From the NCBI GenBank assembly GCA_020718845.1, contig DYRG01000013.1:1-63967 (forward strand): a stretch of DNA of 63,967 bases, written 5' to 3'. This DNA is from Thiomargarita sp. GTDB taxonomy: Bacteria; Pseudomonadota; Gammaproteobacteria; Beggiatoales; Beggiatoaceae. The notes under the pieces were generated by a model that did not search any database, was not told the origin of the DNA, and saw only the letters and a program-made list of their open reading frames with translations. Made by a program: the position numbers and the translations under genes. Shown in pieces: positions 47,001-56,497 of the stretch (positions are counted from its first letter, which is position 1; each line of letters starts with the position of its first letter).

Positions 47001-48260
47001 TTATTTTGCGTTGGGTAAGGTTCTTAATAAGAAACCGCCCACGCTTTCCTCTCCAATCGGGGCGGCAATTTTAACTTGATAACCAGACCCTTTTGCAACC
47101 TCCATTGAAACCCCATCATGATTCTCCATTTGCTCTAATTTAAAAACCTGCGTTCCTGAAGGAATCATGATTTCTAATTCATCACCGACTTCAAAATGAT
47201 TTTTTACGTCGATTTCTAATAGTTGTTTCTCTGCATCAAATCCGGTAATTTCACCGACAAATTGCTGTTGTAATCCTATTGAAATACCGCTTTCATAATT
47301 CTGATGATATTGTGGTGCATGACGATCAAAGAAACCTTCGGTGTAACCTCTGGAAGCTAATTTATCTAATTCTGCCAACAAATGTTCATCAAAGGGATTT
47401 CCTTTCTCAGCGTCTTCTATTGCTTGACGATAAAGCATTGCCGTTCGTGAAACATAATAATGCGATTTAGTTCTTCCCTCAATTTTAAGAGAATTGATCC
47501 CCATTTGTACTAATCGTCGGACGTGTTGAATTGCTCGCAAATCTTTTGAATTAAAAATATAAGTCCCGTGCTCATCTTCAAACATCGGCATAAATTCACC
47601 TGCCCGTTGATTTTCCTCAACTAACCAAATATCACTGGTTTGCATGGGTTGCGCTTTATAATCCCATCGACACGCATTTGTGCAAGTGCCTTGATTCGAA
47701 TCACGATGATTCATATAACCTGATAATAAACAACGACCTGAGTAAGCAATGCACAACGCCCCATGCACAAAAACTTCTAATTCCATATCGGGACATAATT
47801 GACGAATTTCCTCAATTTCATCTAAAGAAAGTTCTCTCGATAAAATGATCCGTTGAATGCCCATTTTTTCCCAAAATCTTACCGCTGCATAATTCACCGT
47901 ATTTGCCTGAACTGACAAATGTAATGGCATTTCTGGAAAATTCTCTCGCGCTAATAAAATCAACCCTGGGTCAGAAATAATTAACGCATCGGGTTTTAAA
48001 GCAACAATGGGAGTTAGATCGGCAATAAAAGTTTTGATTTTTGCATTATGTGGGGCAATGTTGACGGTTAAATAAAATTGCTTACCTTGTTGATGAGTTT
48101 TAGAAATACCTTTCTCAAGATTTTCTAAAGAATGGAAATCATTGTTTCTTACGCGCAAACTATAACGGGGTTGTCCCGCATAAACGGCATCCGCACCATA
48201 TAACAACGCATAGTGCAAACTTTTTAATGATCCAGCGGGTGATAATAATTCTGTTTTCAC
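47001..48260 (-). CDS. trhP: tRNA 5-hydroxyuridine modification protein TrhP (U32 peptidase-like)
   Basis: 419 residues, very close to E. coli YegQ in sequence pattern: ELLSPAGSLKSLHYALLYGA, YAGQPRYSLRVRNNDF, VNIAPHNAKIKTFI, SVQANTVNYAAVRFW, the Cys cluster GALCIAYSGRCLLSGYMN with TCTNACRW (iron-sulfur ligands), and SLKIEGRTKSHYYVSRT. It hydroxylates U34 of certain tRNAs with prephenate as source. Its start overlaps the stop of the upstream secreted-protein gene by four bases. Confidence 0.93.
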   Translation of the reverse strand: MKTELLSPAGSLKSLHYALLYGADAVYAGQPRYSLRVRNNDFHSLENLEKGISKTHQQGKQFYLTVNIAPHNAKIKTFIADLTPIVALKPDALIISDPGLILLARENFPEMPLHLSVQANTVNYAAVRFWEKMGIQRIILSRELSLDEIEEIRQLCPDMELEVFVHGALCIAYSGRCLLSGYMNHRDSNQGTCTNACRWDYKAQPMQTSDIWLVEENQRAGEFMPMFEDEHGTYIFNSKDLRAIQHVRRLVQMGINSLKIEGRTKSHYYVSRTAMLYRQAIEDAEKGNPFDEHLLAELDKLASRGYTEGFFDRHAPQYHQNYESGISIGLQQQFVGEITGFDAEKQLLEIDVKNHFEVGDELEIMIPSGTQVFKLEQMENHDGVSMEVAKGSGYQVKIAAPIGEESVGGFLLRTLPNAK

Positions 48261-48781
48261 GGTTTTTTCTTTTGTTTTGCTTTGATTTTATTGAAGTAAT
48301 CTTGAACGATTTCTAAGCTATCTTCTGGGACGCTAGAAAGGCAACGTACTAATGCTACGCCATCGCTACAATCGGGGATTTCTTCTATTTCATCGGGCGA
48401 ATGACCGGGTAAAGGAGGTTCTTCACTGCTTCCAGTTGCCATTGCTCTCATTTTTTCTAAGAGTTGTTTAGCTTTTTGTAATCCGCCAGATTGCGTGCTC
48501 ACAACTGTAATGGTAATTAAATTATAGCGCGGCAAACATTTTACTAAAACTTTATATTGATAATGCTTACCTTCTTTCCATGATGCAAAGAGCGCGTTGT
48601 TTTGTTGAGAAACCTTTGCAAAACCACCTTCTTTTAAAACAGCAATGGCGATTTCTGGACAAGAACTTGTTTTAGGAAATTCTATTTCAGCTTCAACAGT
48701 TGCTAACCAAGGAGGAGGATTAGCAGCATTTACTGGCAAAGCGTAAAATAAAGCTAATAAGATCAATATATTATATTTCAT
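48257..48781 (-). CDS. Secreted protein of unknown function
   Basis: The frame opens at 48802, but MKYNILILLALFYALPVNA starting at 48781 forms a clean signal peptide, giving 174 residues. The mature part has a mixed alpha/beta segment with four Cys (SSCPE, VKCLP, DCSDG, VRCLS) and an acidic Pro-rich linker; a Lys-rich tail ends the protein. Its 5' end overlaps the membrane GGDEF-like gene by 11 bases and its 3' end overlaps trhP by four. Family not recognised. Confidence 0.7.
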   Translation of the reverse strand: MKYNILILLALFYALPVNAANPPPWLATVEAEIEFPKTSSCPEIAIAVLKEGGFAKVSQQNNALFASWKEGKHYQYKVLVKCLPRYNLITITVVSTQSGGLQKAKQLLEKMRAMATGSSEEPPLPGHSPDEIEEIPDCSDGVALVRCLSSVPEDSLEIVQDYFNKIKAKQKKKP

Positions 48782-49847
48782 TGCTTTCACTTTGTGCTTC
48801 ATGTAAAGTCGTTAAACCCATTCTAGCTTCTACGTCTGGGAAACCTTGTTCAGAGAGTTTCTGCATAATGTTATTTAAAAGGCTTTGCAAACGCTCAACA
48901 TTACGCAAAGTTGCTCCGGGTGCTAACAAAGCAAAATGCGCGTCTTTAAAACGGTACAACATATCAGAAGAACGAAATTGTGTGCGAGCAATATCTGCAA
49001 ATACTGCTAAGAGTTTCTCAAAACTTTCCTCACCTTGTTTTTGTTTCACCATTTGTGCGCCATCTAAATCAATAAATGCAATGGTTAAATCAGTTAAGCG
49101 TCCTTCCGCAAAAACTTTAGTAAATAATGCACTATCTCGATCAAATGCTGCTCGCGTTCCCAAACGGGTTATTTTATCGGTAAAATCCTCTATTTGATTT
49201 GCATGATTTGCTCTCTCAGCGACTAACACATCATAAAACTCACGTTCTGCAATAATTTGGCGTGTCATTGATTGCCGCAACAAACCAATTCCAAATGCCA
49301 ATAAAACCCCGTGTATAAACATTAAAATGCTCTGATGCAACCATTGATGGGTTGTCGCTTCAAAAGCCGCAGATAAATTCATTAAACCTACATTCCACGC
49401 AATAACATTAATTACCATACTTGCTAAAATTAAACGGGGAGAATAACTCAATAAAGTCAAGGTGATAAATAAAATGTAATAGACAATATTACTGCTATTT
49501 GTGTGAGGTTCTATTAGAGCTTCACCGTATGAATGATAAAACAAAACGGCGGTCAATAATATTGCATCGATGATTACAAAAGCATAAGAATGCCAGCGTT
49601 GAAACATCATGGTATTTGCTAACATGAAATGCCCCACACCAACCCCAACTAAAATACTACTTACTGCAAAGTGATAAAAGAAATCTGCATAAGAAGTTGC
49701 ATACACCAACAACCAAATTGCTAGAAATGAAATAATAGCCGTGCGCAAAATAATTTCTAATCGCGTACTTCTACGATGAATTTCCTCGTAGATATCCTCC
49801 AAATAAGGCGCGTTGCTATCCTCTAATAACGTTCTTAATTTGTTCAA
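48771..49847 (-). CDS. Membrane protein with degenerate GGDEF domain
   Basis: 358 residues. Six hydrophobic helices from about 28 to 190 (MASE-like sensor region), a short helix with EREFYDVL, then a GGDEF-fold domain: ITRLGTRAAFDRDSALF, LTIAFIDLDGAQMVKQKQGE and LLAVFADIARTQFRSSDMLYRF. The signature GGDEF is replaced by KDAHF, so diguanylate cyclase activity is not expected; it may bind a nucleotide or signal through dimerisation. The ribosome site AGGAGG is seen before the ATG. Followed by the secreted-protein gene in an overlapping operon. Confidence 0.82.
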   Translation of the reverse strand: MNKLRTLLEDSNAPYLEDIYEEIHRRSTRLEIILRTAIISFLAIWLLVYATSYADFFYHFAVSSILVGVGVGHFMLANTMMFQRWHSYAFVIIDAILLTAVLFYHSYGEALIEPHTNSSNIVYYILFITLTLLSYSPRLILASMVINVIAWNVGLMNLSAAFEATTHQWLHQSILMFIHGVLLAFGIGLLRQSMTRQIIAEREFYDVLVAERANHANQIEDFTDKITRLGTRAAFDRDSALFTKVFAEGRLTDLTIAFIDLDGAQMVKQKQGEESFEKLLAVFADIARTQFRSSDMLYRFKDAHFALLAPGATLRNVERLQSLLNNIMQKLSEQGFPDVEARMGLTTLHEAQSESNEI

Positions 49848-49954
49848 AGTATCCTCCTATAAAATCGCTAACTAAGGTTTATTTTAACATAGATGTTACA
49901 AATTATTACGATAATGCAATTCAATATGACAAATGTTATCTAAATAAAAAAGTC

Positions 49955-52900
49955 TTATTTTTTAATGGGTTGCATCGAATTTTTGAGTTGTTTAAGCCAT
50001 TGTAACGCCAGATCATAATCAGGCTGAGAAATCGCTTGGGTTTCTAAACTCATTAATAAATCATTTATTCCTTCAACTATTTGATTCTGTTTGATTTTTA
50101 ATATAGCACTATTTAAGTTAATTGTGCAACGTTGCTCTGGTGTTAAAAGCACATCCCTTCCCTCATTCAAAGAATAAGCCAACTCACGATTATCTATTTC
50201 TGGGGGAATCAACGCTTTTATTTCTGGGAAAGAAACTTGATAAGCATTTTGAAAGGGATCAAGTTTTGATGCGTTCTTTAAATAACCGTCTGCTTGTGGC
50301 AAATAATAAAACTGTTCATACATTTTAGAAAGTTGAACATGACCTTGCACATTTGGATATTGCAACAATCGATAAGTTTCTAATGTTTTCAAGATTTCTG
50401 GACGTTTTTTAGCATCATTTGCAAAGGTTGCATAAATTGATAAGATCGTTTTTAATAAAAATACATTAGTTTGATCGAGAGAAATAGTGCTTAAATCATT
50501 TTCAATCTCAGTGATTTGTTGACGTTTCATTTTTTGGCGTAATTGTAAGGCTTGAAAAACGGGCGTATTTGCAAACACAGTTTCAATCGCCGTTAAAACA
50601 TTATCTGCTCGTCCTAAATCTAATAATTGATCCGCCGCTAATTCGTAAGCAATTATTAACGTATTTAAAACCTCTTCAGTTAATAAATCACGCAATAAAG
50701 AAACGCTTAAAATAGAACTTTGAGCATTCTTTAAGCGCGTATTTTGATCTAATAATTGATGATAGAAAGTTGCCCAATCGTCGGTTTCAATTTTATAACG
50801 AGGATTACGAATTAAATCACGTTTTTGATCCGATAAAGTAATATCTAATAAGAGTTCTGCAATTTTTAAATGCTGAAGAAAAATTTCCGCTAAATAAGGA
50901 TAAGTTAAAACTCGAGTTAATTCGACTTTTCCTTGTGAAATAATGTAATTTTTACCTGCGATAAAAGTTGGATATTTTTCAACAATTCTTTGCATAAAAA
51001 AGTTAGTCCAACCAGAGGCTTGCATATTTTGATAAGCCCGCATTATTAAATACCAACTTATTTGATGAAACGCTGCTTTTTCTTCAGAAGTTTGTTGTAT
51101 AAAATCTATATCATGACGAATGAAAGCACTTAACAATTGCGATAATAAATGATTAGATTTTCTTACAAAAAAAGGTAATGCTGCATTTGGATAATCTAAT
51201 GCTAATAATAATAAACCTTGTTGATAGGAACTATCCGCCGAAAAATGATTTCCCATCAGAAGATAGACCAATGATTGAATTGCTAATTTATCTGATAAAA
51301 CAGTATGACGTTGATGATTATTAAAAAAACTTAACCATCCAAATATTTCACTGGCAGATAACAAAAGTGTTGAATTTTCTTTACGATTACGGATATGATG
51401 ATCGATAAAATCTAATTGTTTTAAATATTCAAAGGTATCAAATAAGAAAACATCGTTATTAACTTTTTTTAAAGTAGTTTCGGTAATTATATCAGGAAAA
51501 CGACGCGGTTGAAAAATCGTTTTAAATTGAGCAAAAGTGGTTAGAATTGCTTGAAAATTATTTAAAACTTGTTCAGGTTGATTGCTTAAAATAATGTGAT
51601 AATAAAGCGTTTTTTCGTCATTGAAATTGATTTGATAAGTGATTTCAAAACGTTCTTCATCTAATTGCTGGGTGTTTATTTTAACAGAAGGCGTAGACAT
51701 ATCTGCTAACATTGGAGGATAGATTTCAAAAGCGAGTTTCAAACCTTCCACTAAACGTTTGTCGTATGAAAGGAGATGATTAAATTTAAATTGCGTTTGT
51801 TGTTGAGCAAGTGTGAGCAAATTCTCTTGAGAAATAACGGGAGGAACTTCGGTTATTTTAACGAGTGGTTTTGAAATAGGTTGAACTAAAGATTGAGGGA
51901 TTTCTTCGTCGTTTTGTAATAAAAACAAAAGTGGCAAAATTGCTAATAAAAACAATGTCCAAACCCACCATTTTTTCCACCATGCAATGTTTTTTTGATA
52001 AATCAATGCGAGAGGAACTTTCTTAATTTTTCGGCGTAATTTGGGATAATCATCGATAACAACTATCAATAATTCAATCGGTAAGTTAATGATTTTACTT
52101 AAATTTTGAACATATTGTGTATTATCAGTTTTATTTCTCAAACCTATTGTGCGCACAATACCCAATATATATAAAGGTTTCTCTGGTAAATATTGCAAGT
52201 TTTTTCTCACCAAATATAATTTCTTAATTGTTTTATCTATTTGTAATTGTTGAATTAAATTATCAATAATATTCATTTCTTCTTCTAAATGGTGTTCTGA
52301 AAAATTATCTTTATAATTTAATGAGTTACGTTCAAATTCGGCAAATTGTTCTTCTTGTGCGCGGGCTTGAGCGCGTTCTAAATAAAATTGTGCGGTTTCA
52401 AATTGACCTTTTTTTTGATAGAAAAGATGTAATTGTTCGCAAGCAATGACGATAAATCTTGAATCATACTCCATTGATTTCTTTAAAAAATTTAGCGCAC
52501 GAGGATTTTGTTTTTCTGAGAAAATAGTTCCTATTGCAAAGAGTGCGGGGGCGTGTTGTGGTTCTTTCTTGATAATTAATTGATAGAAAGGCAGCGCTTG
52601 ATCATTTCCATAAAACTCTTTTATTAATTCTGCACGTTCCCAACATTCTGAAATATCTAAAGTTTCGTGTTTAGATTTCTCAATTAATTCTTTTAATTTT
52701 TCTTTAGAACTTTGTACATATTTGAAACGTTCTAACCATTGTGGAGAAATATTTGTTTTCCATTCATTACTGAATTCATCTAAAATGTCATCTAAATGCT
52801 TGCCAAAACAATGAGTTGCAGCGTTAATTTTAATGGGCGTAATCCATTTCGCCGTTTCGCCCAATGCCGCCAACCGATCCGCCAACGAAGGATGGGTGTC

Positions 52901-53866
52901 GTCAATTTTGGTTTGTTGAGCGAGCGCATCGGCAAGCCATTGTTGTTTTTCTTGGGGGGTTAACGCTTGATCATAGGTCTGAGGGAGGATTTTTTGCAAA
53001 AGTCGATACGGTGCGTGCAGTGGTTCTTCAATATTATCAGCGTGTTGGTAGAATTTTTTCCAAAAGCGTTCTTGCAAAAAACGAATTTTTAAATCAACAC
53101 TCACCAACGCTTGCGCAGCATAGATTTTTCCATTAATTTCAGTAGAATAGCGATCAGCTTCGTATTCTTCTTGACGCGCTAACACAAAAGAGTAAGCATT
53201 GAAAAACGGGACGTACCATTCAAAAAAACGATAAAACAGCCCATTTCCCCAATTTTGGTTCTCTCGAAGCCCTGAAATCAAGCGATCCCACGTTTGTCGA
53301 AGTCGATAAATCCACGCCCCCCATCGCCCGTGCGCCCCCGACAAATGCCCATATTCGTGCGCCAACACCGCCGTCAATTGTTCAACTGATAATGCTTGCA
53401 ATAACGGCATCCCGACAATTAAATAGTTCTTATACCAACCAAACGCCCCCAAACGAGGAAGTTGCACTATCGCTGCATTTAATTCATTTGTAAGCAACAC
53501 GGTATGAATTTGAGGGGCTTGAAATCGTGTTCTAATGTCATCTAAGATTTCAAATAATAGAGGAACTTGCTCTCGTGTTAAAACCTTTCCTTGCGGCGGC
53601 GGAAATCGAATCCATAATGCCCGTAAAATAATATACAGCAATCCTCCAACTACTAAAATTAATTTTGCAATAACGACGTGCAAATGACCTTTTAAAAGCA
53701 AAGAAATTAAAACAATTGCACAAATTAAAACAATCGATATGATAAAAAAAATATAACCATAACCTAACGCCGCTAAAGCAAAAACTCTCCAACGATAGGC
53801 TTGAGGATTTTTCTCTGCAAAATGCGTGAGTTCATCAACCAATTGCTCAAATTTTTCGGGTGGCAT
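49955..53866 (-). CDS. Giant M48 zinc metallopeptidase with TPR repeats
   Basis: 1303 residues. Two membrane helices near 25-82, then an M48 peptidase domain with HEYGH at 170-174 and the third ligand in EEYEADRYS near 235, as in HtpX/Oma1-like enzymes. TPR-like helical repeats follow (about 400-520), a third membrane helix at about 640-660 (WWVWTLFLLAILPLLFLL), and a further 640 residues of helical, TPR-like sequence. The peptidase part is typical, but the length is three to four times that of simple M48 proteins. Its ATG directly follows the ferredoxin-gene stop, so it is in the torD-ferredoxin operon. Likely a membrane quality-control protease. Confidence 0.88.
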   Translation of the reverse strand: MPPEKFEQLVDELTHFAEKNPQAYRWRVFALAALGYGYIFFIISIVLICAIVLISLLLKGHLHVVIAKLILVVGGLLYIILRALWIRFPPPQGKVLTREQVPLLFEILDDIRTRFQAPQIHTVLLTNELNAAIVQLPRLGAFGWYKNYLIVGMPLLQALSVEQLTAVLAHEYGHLSGAHGRWGAWIYRLRQTWDRLISGLRENQNWGNGLFYRFFEWYVPFFNAYSFVLARQEEYEADRYSTEINGKIYAAQALVSVDLKIRFLQERFWKKFYQHADNIEEPLHAPYRLLQKILPQTYDQALTPQEKQQWLADALAQQTKIDDTHPSLADRLAALGETAKWITPIKINAATHCFGKHLDDILDEFSNEWKTNISPQWLERFKYVQSSKEKLKELIEKSKHETLDISECWERAELIKEFYGNDQALPFYQLIIKKEPQHAPALFAIGTIFSEKQNPRALNFLKKSMEYDSRFIVIACEQLHLFYQKKGQFETAQFYLERAQARAQEEQFAEFERNSLNYKDNFSEHHLEEEMNIIDNLIQQLQIDKTIKKLYLVRKNLQYLPEKPLYILGIVRTIGLRNKTDNTQYVQNLSKIINLPIELLIVVIDDYPKLRRKIKKVPLALIYQKNIAWWKKWWVWTLFLLAILPLLFLLQNDEEIPQSLVQPISKPLVKITEVPPVISQENLLTLAQQQTQFKFNHLLSYDKRLVEGLKLAFEIYPPMLADMSTPSVKINTQQLDEERFEITYQINFNDEKTLYYHIILSNQPEQVLNNFQAILTTFAQFKTIFQPRRFPDIITETTLKKVNNDVFLFDTFEYLKQLDFIDHHIRNRKENSTLLLSASEIFGWLSFFNNHQRHTVLSDKLAIQSLVYLLMGNHFSADSSYQQGLLLLALDYPNAALPFFVRKSNHLLSQLLSAFIRHDIDFIQQTSEEKAAFHQISWYLIMRAYQNMQASGWTNFFMQRIVEKYPTFIAGKNYIISQGKVELTRVLTYPYLAEIFLQHLKIAELLLDITLSDQKRDLIRNPRYKIETDDWATFYHQLLDQNTRLKNAQSSILSVSLLRDLLTEEVLNTLIIAYELAADQLLDLGRADNVLTAIETVFANTPVFQALQLRQKMKRQQITEIENDLSTISLDQTNVFLLKTILSIYATFANDAKKRPEILKTLETYRLLQYPNVQGHVQLSKMYEQFYYLPQADGYLKNASKLDPFQNAYQVSFPEIKALIPPEIDNRELAYSLNEGRDVLLTPEQRCTINLNSAILKIKQNQIVEGINDLLMSLETQAISQPDYDLALQWLKQLKNSMQPIKK

Positions 53867-54889
53867 TTATTTTAACACTTGAAATAAATTTTGATGGTGA
53901 TTTACTTGCAAACAAATCGGACATAATTCATTCACTGTTTGCTCAATTATTGGGCGATGAAAAGGCGCTCCACAACGCCGACAACGTTTTCTTTCTAAAA
54001 CAATCTCGGTGGTTTCTGGTAAAACCCATTGTTCTATATCAATTGCTTCATCATTACAAACATCAAAACAAATCATGCAACCTGTGCATTGTTTTGAATG
54101 AATAAGATATTTATTGTCATCTAATTCAATGGCTTGGTGAGGACAAAGTTTAATGCACGCATCACACCCAATGCAATGTTCTAAATGAATAATCGGGACA
54201 AAGGGTAAAATACCAATTTGCTCTGGTAATAATGTACCCACAGGTTGAGGAATTTGTTCAAGCGGTTCTTCTAAAAATCCAACAGTTTGACCCACCGTTT
54301 GAACACTTTGTTGAAATCCCTGTTTAAAGAAACTTCGTCGACTGGTATCAAAACCTATTTTCGGCGCAGGCTGCATATCTTGATAAGAACTTTGTTTTAA
54401 CCAACTTTCTGCATCTAAGGATTTCAATAAAACTTGTGGCAATTGACGATCTTCTAATGCATTATTTAACGCCATAAAATCTTCAAAGAAACCACCTCCC
54501 CCTCGACTACATTCCTCACAATTTCCTACCGCGACAAATAAAGCCTGCATACCTTGTTGATGCAACACTAACAAATCTCTTAAACCTAAAGCGTGCGCAC
54601 AAGGAATTAAACCATTTATTTCTTCATTTAAACCCGTTTGCTCACACGCCAGAAATGCCCAATGAAATACGCCACGTTGTCGCAATAATGCTTTGTAATT
54701 ATGGCTAATTGCGGTTTCTGGACAAATCGGTGCGCACAAACCACAACCATCGCATATTTCGGTATCTAAATTCAAACCTTCATCATCTAATTGCCAAGCA
54801 TTCTGCGGACAAATATCTACGCACGCCTGACAACTCGCGTTTTCTATGCGATTGTGAACACACCAAGTTGCTTGAATTTCAGGTATCAT
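53867..54889 (-). CDS. Multi-[4Fe-4S] ferredoxin-like protein
   Basis: 340 residues. Cys clusters: CVHNRIENASCQACVDICPQ, CDGCGLCAPICPE, CIGCDACIKLCPH, CTGCMICFDVCND and a C-terminal zinc-like CRRCGAP..CPIC. About four 4Fe-4S clusters are expected. The middle part has another Cys pair (NCEEC) in a segment like the iron-sulfur-containing redox partners of molybdoenzymes. No signal peptide or Tat motif, so cytosolic. Three bases separate it from the TorD gene. Confidence 0.87.
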   Translation of the reverse strand: MIPEIQATWCVHNRIENASCQACVDICPQNAWQLDDEGLNLDTEICDGCGLCAPICPETAISHNYKALLRQRGVFHWAFLACEQTGLNEEINGLIPCAHALGLRDLLVLHQQGMQALFVAVGNCEECSRGGGGFFEDFMALNNALEDRQLPQVLLKSLDAESWLKQSSYQDMQPAPKIGFDTSRRSFFKQGFQQSVQTVGQTVGFLEEPLEQIPQPVGTLLPEQIGILPFVPIIHLEHCIGCDACIKLCPHQAIELDDNKYLIHSKQCTGCMICFDVCNDEAIDIEQWVLPETTEIVLERKRCRRCGAPFHRPIIEQTVNELCPICLQVNHHQNLFQVLK

Positions 54890-54892
54890 TTG

Positions 54893-55642
54893 TTACCAAC
54901 TTGGAGCAGCACCCGGCATAAATTTCAAAGGAACAACTAGCTCTGGTTTTGATTTCTCTCTTGCTAAACGTTTTTCTATTTGTTCAGTGGTTTCACGAGG
55001 GATTTCTAATAACGCCGCCAACATATCGCGCATTTCCTCTAAATATTGCGCGGTTAAAATATTAATTCCAGCATAGAATTGGGTTGAACAACGTTTATTC
55101 ACTTTTGCAGCAAATCGATCAATCCAACGTAAAAGATGCTCATCTAAAAAGCGACTTAAATCCAATAACGTTTCTTTCGTTTCATCATGATCTAACAAAT
55201 GCGCAATGAATTGAATTTGTAATGCTAAATGATCGTCCGGCATAATTCGCCAATTTTCTGCTTCTAAGGCATATTTATTATAAAATTCTCGCACGGCAAA
55301 CATCGCTTCTTGAAATATTAAATTCTCATCATCAAACCATACAGATTCACACGGAGAAACTTGATATTGATGATTTAGATAAATGCCTGCAAAATCCATT
55401 GCAAGTTCATCTAATAATTGTTGATTTATTTCTTTTATATTATCGAGTGATTTTTGAACAAAATCTAAACAACTTTGACCATTTTCTGACGTTAAACGAA
55501 AGCCTAAACTTTCAGGAAAATGGTTTTCAATTAAACCATTTAAATCTTCAGAAGTTAATTCACGACTATGCAAAATTGCTAATTGTCGTAAATCACTTGC
55601 AACAGCTTGTCGCCATTGTTTTACTAATGCAGCTTCATTCAT
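54893..55642 (-). CDS. TorD/DmsD family molybdoenzyme chaperone
   Basis: 249 residues, all-helical. The DFAGIYLNHQYQVSPCESVW segment and the later MPDDHLALQIQFIAHLLDHDE are the TorD pattern. Such chaperones bind the Tat signal of a specific molybdenum oxidoreductase until cofactor is inserted. It is upstream of the multi-cluster ferredoxin, a known pair, but the catalytic subunit is not in the window. The ATG is preceded by a weak purine-rich site. Confidence 0.87.
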   Translation of the reverse strand: MNEAALVKQWRQAVASDLRQLAILHSRELTSEDLNGLIENHFPESLGFRLTSENGQSCLDFVQKSLDNIKEINQQLLDELAMDFAGIYLNHQYQVSPCESVWFDDENLIFQEAMFAVREFYNKYALEAENWRIMPDDHLALQIQFIAHLLDHDETKETLLDLSRFLDEHLLRWIDRFAAKVNKRCSTQFYAGINILTAQYLEEMRDMLAALLEIPRETTEQIEKRLAREKSKPELVVPLKFMPGAAPSW

Positions 55643-55657
55643 GTTGTTTCTCTATCT

Positions 55658-56443
55658 CTATTTGAGGTGAGGTTTGATTATTTCTAATAATTGCTTATGG
55701 ATTTTTAAATTACCCGCAACTATGTCGCCCTTTTCTAAAAAGTCATTATTTCCTTGCATATCAGATACTAAGCCGCCAGCTTCTAATACTAATAACGTGC
55801 CCGCAGCAATGTCCCAAGGTTTCAAACCAAACTCCCAGAAACCATCTAATCTTCCAGAGGCAACATACGCTAAATCTAATGCCGCAGAACCACATCTTCT
55901 CATGCCTGATGTTTTAAGCATCAAATCACGAAAAATCTCTATGTAAGTATCTAACCAATTAGTTTCACGAAAAGGAAACCCAGTGCCTAATAAAGCAGTT
56001 TGTAATTGAGGAACGTTGCTCACACGAATTCTTTTATTATTTAATAACGCACCTTGACCACGCGAAGCAGTAAAAAGTTCCTCTGTTAAAGGATTATAAA
56101 CAACGGCTTGTTCTAAACGGTTGTTATGTTTCACTGCAATTGATACCGCAAATTGAGGATGACCATGCAAATAATTAGTTGTTCCATCTAACGGATCAAT
56201 AATCCATTGAAAAGGTTCTTTACCTGTTCTTTTGCCACTTTCTTCCCCAAGAATGCTATGATGTGGATACGCAGTTAATAACGTATCAATAATGGCAGAT
56301 TCTGCTTGACGATCTATTTCTGTGACAAAATCATTATGTCCTTTCATTTCAACGTGCAAATGATGACGTTGTTCTAAACCTCGCAAAATAACATCACCTG
56401 CTCGGCGGGCTGCTCGAATGGCAATGTTGAGCATTGGATGCAT
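55658..56443 (-). CDS. suhB: Inositol-1-monophosphatase family protein (SuhB)
   Basis: 261 residues. Metal-binding motifs GEESGKRTGKE, WIIDPLDGTTNYLHG and the C-terminal KPWDIAAGTLLVLEAGG are all present. Gammaproteobacterial SuhB also joins the rRNA antitermination complex. Fifteen bases separate its stop from the TorD start on the same strand, but the functions are unrelated. Confidence 0.95.
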   Translation of the reverse strand: MHPMLNIAIRAARRAGDVILRGLEQRHHLHVEMKGHNDFVTEIDRQAESAIIDTLLTAYPHHSILGEESGKRTGKEPFQWIIDPLDGTTNYLHGHPQFAVSIAVKHNNRLEQAVVYNPLTEELFTASRGQGALLNNKRIRVSNVPQLQTALLGTGFPFRETNWLDTYIEIFRDLMLKTSGMRRCGSAALDLAYVASGRLDGFWEFGLKPWDIAAGTLLVLEAGGLVSDMQGNNDFLEKGDIVAGNLKIHKQLLEIIKPHLK

Positions 56444-56497
56444 TGTTCTTTTCCTCTAAAAGTTATTCCGTCAATTCAAACGGAAAATGAAATAATA

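Noticed and set aside
48257-48802. Longer start at 48802 for the secreted protein
   Set aside because: It would put a charged stretch before the signal peptide; the inner Met at 48781 gives a proper signal.
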